From positions 1 to 8,263 of the forward strand of contig JBEIVB010000098.1 of NCBI GenBank assembly GCA_040374085.1: a DNA stretch of 8,263 bases, read 5' to 3'. Shown piece by piece: positions 5,592 through 8,263 of the stretch; position 1 is the first letter of the stretch; every line of letters starts with the position of its first letter. The DNA is from JBEIVB01 sp040374085. Its GTDB lineage: Bacteria; Bacteroidota; Bacteroidia; UBA4408. A program made the translations under genes and the position numbers. A model generated the notes under the pieces. It saw nothing but the letters and a program-made list of their open reading frames with translations. It was not told the DNA's origin and ran no database searches.

Positions 5592-7076
5592 TTAATCTCG
5601 CACGCAACGGATGGAGAAGCCCCCTTGTTTGTAGCCGTAAGTTCTCCTCGTCGCATCCAAATTAACGTTTAATCCTCTGCACCAAGCGTACAATTCGAGT
5701 ACGGGAGTGGTACTCCAAAAACCACCTGAAACGCCCATATTGATAAAATTACCCACATCATTAAACCGGTAACCGGAGGGTAAAGCAGAAAAGCCGCTTG
5801 AGTTTAGCGCGCCTAGGTTGGGAGATGCCCAGTATTGGGTGCCCGTAGTTTTCAAACGTGCACCTGCGGTCATGCTCTGGTCACCATTAGCAAACGGTAA
5901 GAACGTGGAATCCAAAAATCCAATCAGAGCATTCCATTCGCTGTCCGATGGAACATGCCATCCTACCGGACACACATTTCGTGCATCAACGGCAGAGAAC
6001 CAGTTGTACATTTTGCCAAAAGGGCAATGGTAGGTTGCGCTGTCGTTGTTGTACCAACATGTTCCGGCGGAGGTTAAACTGCCCCAAGTTGAGTTGTTGG
6101 TTACGATGGGTATCAACTCGCCGTTTCGAAAATGACTTGCCCTTAGGTTTTCGGCCATCCATTCCTGGCCCCCTATAACCACAGTTTTATAGGTGTTGCC
6201 ATCTTGATCGGTTAAGGAACCGTAGGCAGCATTTGGATTAAGAACCGCCTCATTAGAGCAGCTTGATGAACCACCACCCGGATTGCCATTGACACCAACC
6301 GGAATGCTGAGGGTACACATTTGGTTGCCCATAGAAAGGGCAAAAACGGCCATTCCGCTCGAGGTGGGTGTTCCGGTTACTTGGATTTGCAAAACACCGG
6401 AACCGGAGGCCAAGGTACCGGGTGCAAGCACAGCCGTAACACCTCCAACGCCGGAAGAAGCCATGGATACGCCGCTGTAGGCTGTGCCGTTGCCATTGGT
6501 ATAGGGCACAGAGAAACTCACACCGCCGGCAGCAACGCCTTGCACCAAACTGCCGCTTAAGGTTACGCCTGAACAGGCCAACTCAATGGTTGCGGTTGGA
6601 CATTGGCCACCTGTGGTCCACGTTGGAACGCCGTTGCACATGGTGAGTACCTGGCCCGGGCCGCCACCGGAGGGGACACCATTTCCAGAAAACAGCGCAT
6701 AGGGTACACTCAACAATTGGGTAACGCCAACCACGCTGTAGTCCACACCTCCATTAGGATCGACTTCGGTTTTTAAAAAGTAAGGTCCAGCAGCCCAATT
6801 CACGGCAGATAACATTCCCAATATGGGTACACCGCCACCCAGTTCAACCGAAAACAGCCCCTGACTGTTGGTTGTTGGGTTGTGTGTTTCCGAAAATACC
6901 GATGGCCCATTTGCAGAACCTTGCAGAATGGAAGCTCTAAGCGAAACGGATTGGTTTACAATGAGTTGCCCTGTTGCGTTGTGCACTACGGCTTGATAAC
7001 TCATTTTGTTTGGTGCCTGAGCCCAAACGAATGCAGCTGCCAGTAAAGCAGATGTTAATAACATTATATTTTTCAT
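5592..7076 (-). CDS. Secreted three-module protein with C-terminal FISUMP domain
   Basis: This encodes 494 residues. Residues 1-20 form a signal peptide (hydrophobic core LLTSALLAAAFVW, likely cleavage near AQ/AP); there is no lipobox cysteine. Module 1 (about 24-130, from KMSYQAVVHNATGQLIVNQS to LLSVPYALFSG) is an N-terminal domain often seen in Bacteroidota surface proteins. A Gly-rich linker with GQVLTMCNGVPTWTTGGQCP leads to module 2 (about 163-262). Module 2 is a beta-rich Ser/Gly/Val unit (VSFSVPYTNGNGTAYSG, then ITVTGT-like IQVTGTPTSSG) that elsewhere occurs in tandem but is single here. Module 3 (about 285-494) is the Fibrobacter succinogenes major paralogous domain, with DQDGNTYKTVVIGGQEWMAE, KMYNWFSAVD, CPVGWHVPSDSEW, LPSGYR and the terminal GGFSIRCVRD. 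Cys340, 351, 369, 466 and 491 may form disulphides. There is no extra C-terminal type IX sorting domain after the FISUMP module, so surface attachment is unclear. The biochemical function of FISUMP domains is not established. The ATG at 7076 directly precedes the signal peptide. Confidence 0.85.
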   Translation of the reverse strand: MKNIMLLTSALLAAAFVWAQAPNKMSYQAVVHNATGQLIVNQSVSLRASILQGSANGPSVFSETHNPTTNSQGLFSVELGGGVPILGMLSAVNWAAGPYFLKTEVDPNGGVDYSVVGVTQLLSVPYALFSGNGVPSGGGPGQVLTMCNGVPTWTTGGQCPTATIELACSGVTLSGSLVQGVAAGGVSFSVPYTNGNGTAYSGVSMASSGVGGVTAVLAPGTLASGSGVLQIQVTGTPTSSGMAVFALSMGNQMCTLSIPVGVNGNPGGGSSSCSNEAVLNPNAAYGSLTDQDGNTYKTVVIGGQEWMAENLRASHFRNGELIPIVTNNSTWGSLTSAGTCWYNNDSATYHCPFGKMYNWFSAVDARNVCPVGWHVPSDSEWNALIGFLDSTFLPFANGDQSMTAGARLKTTGTQYWASPNLGALNSSGFSALPSGYRFNDVGNFINMGVSGGFWSTTPVLELYAWCRGLNVNLDATRRTYGYKQGGFSIRCVRD

Positions 7077-7278
7077 ATGAGTGTGAATACGTGAGGTTAA
7101 TAAACAAGAATGGTAATAGAAAAAAATGTACTTATAATTCTACACACCATTATTACATGATGTATGTTAGACGTTAAATAGTTTATAGATAAATGCCACG
7201 GCTTGCATTAGAAAGCGGGTGTAGCCAACACCAATGTATGGCCGAGCGGGTTGAAAATGGGGTAATTCCAATTTTCCT
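7077..7278. other. AT-rich intergenic region between lptD and the FISUMP gene
   Basis: These 202 bases contain no supportable gene. The part nearest the FISUMP start (about 7095-7200) is markedly AT-rich, as expected for a promoter region, but I find no exact TAnnTTTG on the minus strand. The nearest is TACATTTT (minus strand, plus 7123-7130), one base off. A short inverted repeat GGTGT/ACACC occurs at 7218-7232. Confidence 0.5.
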
Positions 7279-7285
7279 TTACCTC
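7255..7285 (-). terminator. Weak candidate terminator of lptD
   Basis: On the minus strand GAGGTAA (plus 7279-7285, overlapping the lptD stop) can pair with TTACCCC (plus 7259-7265) through seven base pairs, one of them a G-U wobble. A short ATTTT (plus 7254-7258) comes next. The stem is modest and the T-tract has only four bases, so lptD transcripts might continue into the FISUMP gene. Confidence 0.25.
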
Positions 7286-8263
7286 AAATCATACCAATCC
7301 TTTTTGCGGCTGAGCTTCAGGTCCTGCAGCACCGATGCGCGTACGTTTACATCGAGGGTATAGGCCTTTCGGGTTCCGTAGGGAATGATGTTGATGCGCA
7401 TATCCCAACAATGTAGGTCGCGGTAGATGTTGATGTTGGGTATGATGAGGTCTTTTCGGGTAAAATCCCATCCGCTGCTGGCTGTCAGCTTCCATTTCGG
7501 GGTGAGGCTAAGCTCGCCGTTTACGGTAACGGTTTGGGTAGTGGTGCTCACAAACCCGGGTTTGGATTGAATGAAGTTGTAGTTGATGTTGAGGCTCCAG
7601 GGGAGGTTGAAATCGATGTAGGCATCGCGGTTGGCGTTGATTTGAGCCGCCTCCGCCGATTGAGCAGAAGTGCCGGGGGCGGGAGCCGTTGCTTTGGAGC
7701 GCAAGGTAATGCCCACCGCCAGCACCGCACTGGTTAAGCGACTGTGGCGACCGTTGCGCTCCCACTCGGTAATGGCCAACTGCCTACCATTATTCGGATC
7801 GAGGGCATAGAACGATCGGCTGCTGGAATACTGAACGTTGAAGATGCCAAACAAGGTTGTGCGCGCACTGAAAGAAAGCGGACTCCACCTGAGCGAATCG
7901 GCCAATACGTTGTAGTTGCCGCTCCAGCCAATGTTGTCGAAGATGTTGGCTTTCGTAAAGGTGTCTAAGGTGTCTTTCTTTGATTTGTATTTTACAGCAA
8001 TAAGGTTGTTTAATCCATAGTTTATGAAGGCCGTTCGGGTACTCACCAGGGCACCCCCCGCACTTTTCTCGAAGGGCGAGTAGGTTACCGTTTTGCCTTG
8101 CCATACGTAGGAAGGCAGGTCAGACAGCTTGGGGGTGAACACCGCGCTAACCGTTGGGGTAATCTGGTGGCGTATGGCTTTTACCTTGCCGGAACGAAAC
8201 TGATACATGCCGAAGACCTGAGTGGTGATTCCCCCAGAGAGGCTCAGGCTGCGGGCCGAGCGC
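7279..8263 (-). CDS. lptD: LPS-assembly outer-membrane protein LptD, C-terminal part (5' end outside window)
   Basis: The 327 visible residues are the C-terminal beta-barrel portion; the frame is open to the right edge. LptD with LptE inserts lipopolysaccharide into the outer leaflet of the outer membrane at the end of the Lpt bridge. Bacteroidota-type LptD features seen here are GMYQFRSGKVKAIRHQITPTVS near the visible start, alternating amphipathic strands, DFNLPWSLNINYNF, WKLTASSGWDF and the ending ASVLQDLKLSRKKDWYDLR. Bacteroidota LptD is much longer overall (roughly 800-900 residues), so the N-terminal jellyroll and plug are outside the window. The Ala/Pro-rich stretch (SKATAPAPGTSAQSAEAAQ) is probably a loop between strands. 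An ATG at 8208 is internal, because 18 codons of matching sequence (SLSLSGGITTQVFG) precede it. The alternative, another large outer-membrane barrel, is less likely given the terminal motif. Confidence 0.85.
   Translation of the reverse strand, partial: RSARSLSLSGGITTQVFGMYQFRSGKVKAIRHQITPTVSAVFTPKLSDLPSYVWQGKTVTYSPFEKSAGGALVSTRTAFINYGLNNLIAVKYKSKKDTLDTFTKANIFDNIGWSGNYNVLADSLRWSPLSFSARTTLFGIFNVQYSSSRSFYALDPNNGRQLAITEWERNGRHSRLTSAVLAVGITLRSKATAPAPGTSAQSAEAAQINANRDAYIDFNLPWSLNINYNFIQSKPGFVSTTTQTVTVNGELSLTPKWKLTASSGWDFTRKDLIIPNINIYRDLHCWDMRINIIPYGTRKAYTLDVNVRASVLQDLKLSRKKDWYDLR

Noticed and set aside
5436..5672. Small plus-strand open frame of 78 residues
   Set aside because: It begins inside the ribH terminator stem and runs antisense into the end of the FISUMP gene. 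No start signal or family resemblance was seen.
7123..7130. TACATTTT as the promoter -7 element of the FISUMP gene
   Set aside because: It is one base off the consensus with no -33 TTTG at a suitable distance in AT-rich DNA, where such matches are expected by chance.
1..8263. CRISPR arrays, tRNA genes, insertion sequences, phage or defence genes
   Set aside because: No regularly spaced repeats, cloverleaf-like segments, transposase motifs or defence-family domains were found on either strand.

Overview
The window looks like a chromosomal stretch from a member of the Bacteroidota. Three things point there. First, the proteins have Bacteroidota hallmarks: a FISUMP-domain secreted protein, an LptD C-terminus of the Bacteroidota type, and a TPR membrane protein next to ribH. 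Second, exact matches to the Bacteroidota promoter -7 element TAnnTTTG lie just ahead of three starts. Third, no convincing Shine-Dalgarno sequence precedes any start codon. GC content is moderate, with AT-rich intergenic regions. No genus can be named from this alone.

Left part (1-2280): the 3' end of a probable acyl-CoA dehydrogenase gene runs in from the left edge and converges on tatA (minus strand), which encodes the pore-forming subunit of twin-arginine export. tatA is divergent from a bifunctional NAD(P)HX epimerase/dehydratase gene, with 37 bp between start codons. Middle (2315-5393): three more plus-strand genes follow: a full-length ABC half-exporter, a single-pass membrane protein with TPR repeats, and lumazine synthase (ribH). 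The TPR gene has a near-ideal promoter, and the ABC gene has a plausible one of its own. A textbook intrinsic terminator sits between the TPR gene and ribH, ending five bases before the ribH start codon. A second, symmetric terminator follows ribH.

Right part (5592-8263): two minus-strand genes converge on ribH. One encodes a secreted three-module FISUMP protein of 494 residues. Upstream of it is the 3' part of lptD, which encodes the outer-membrane LPS translocon and runs off the right edge.

The genes do not form one pathway. They cover metabolite repair, vitamin biosynthesis, export and envelope assembly: mostly housekeeping genes plus one accessory surface protein. I see no CRISPR array, insertion sequence, tRNA, rRNA or phage gene, and no convincing new multi-gene system. 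The most unusual local structure is the terminator packed against the ribH start codon, which leaves no obvious promoter or ribosome-binding site for that gene.
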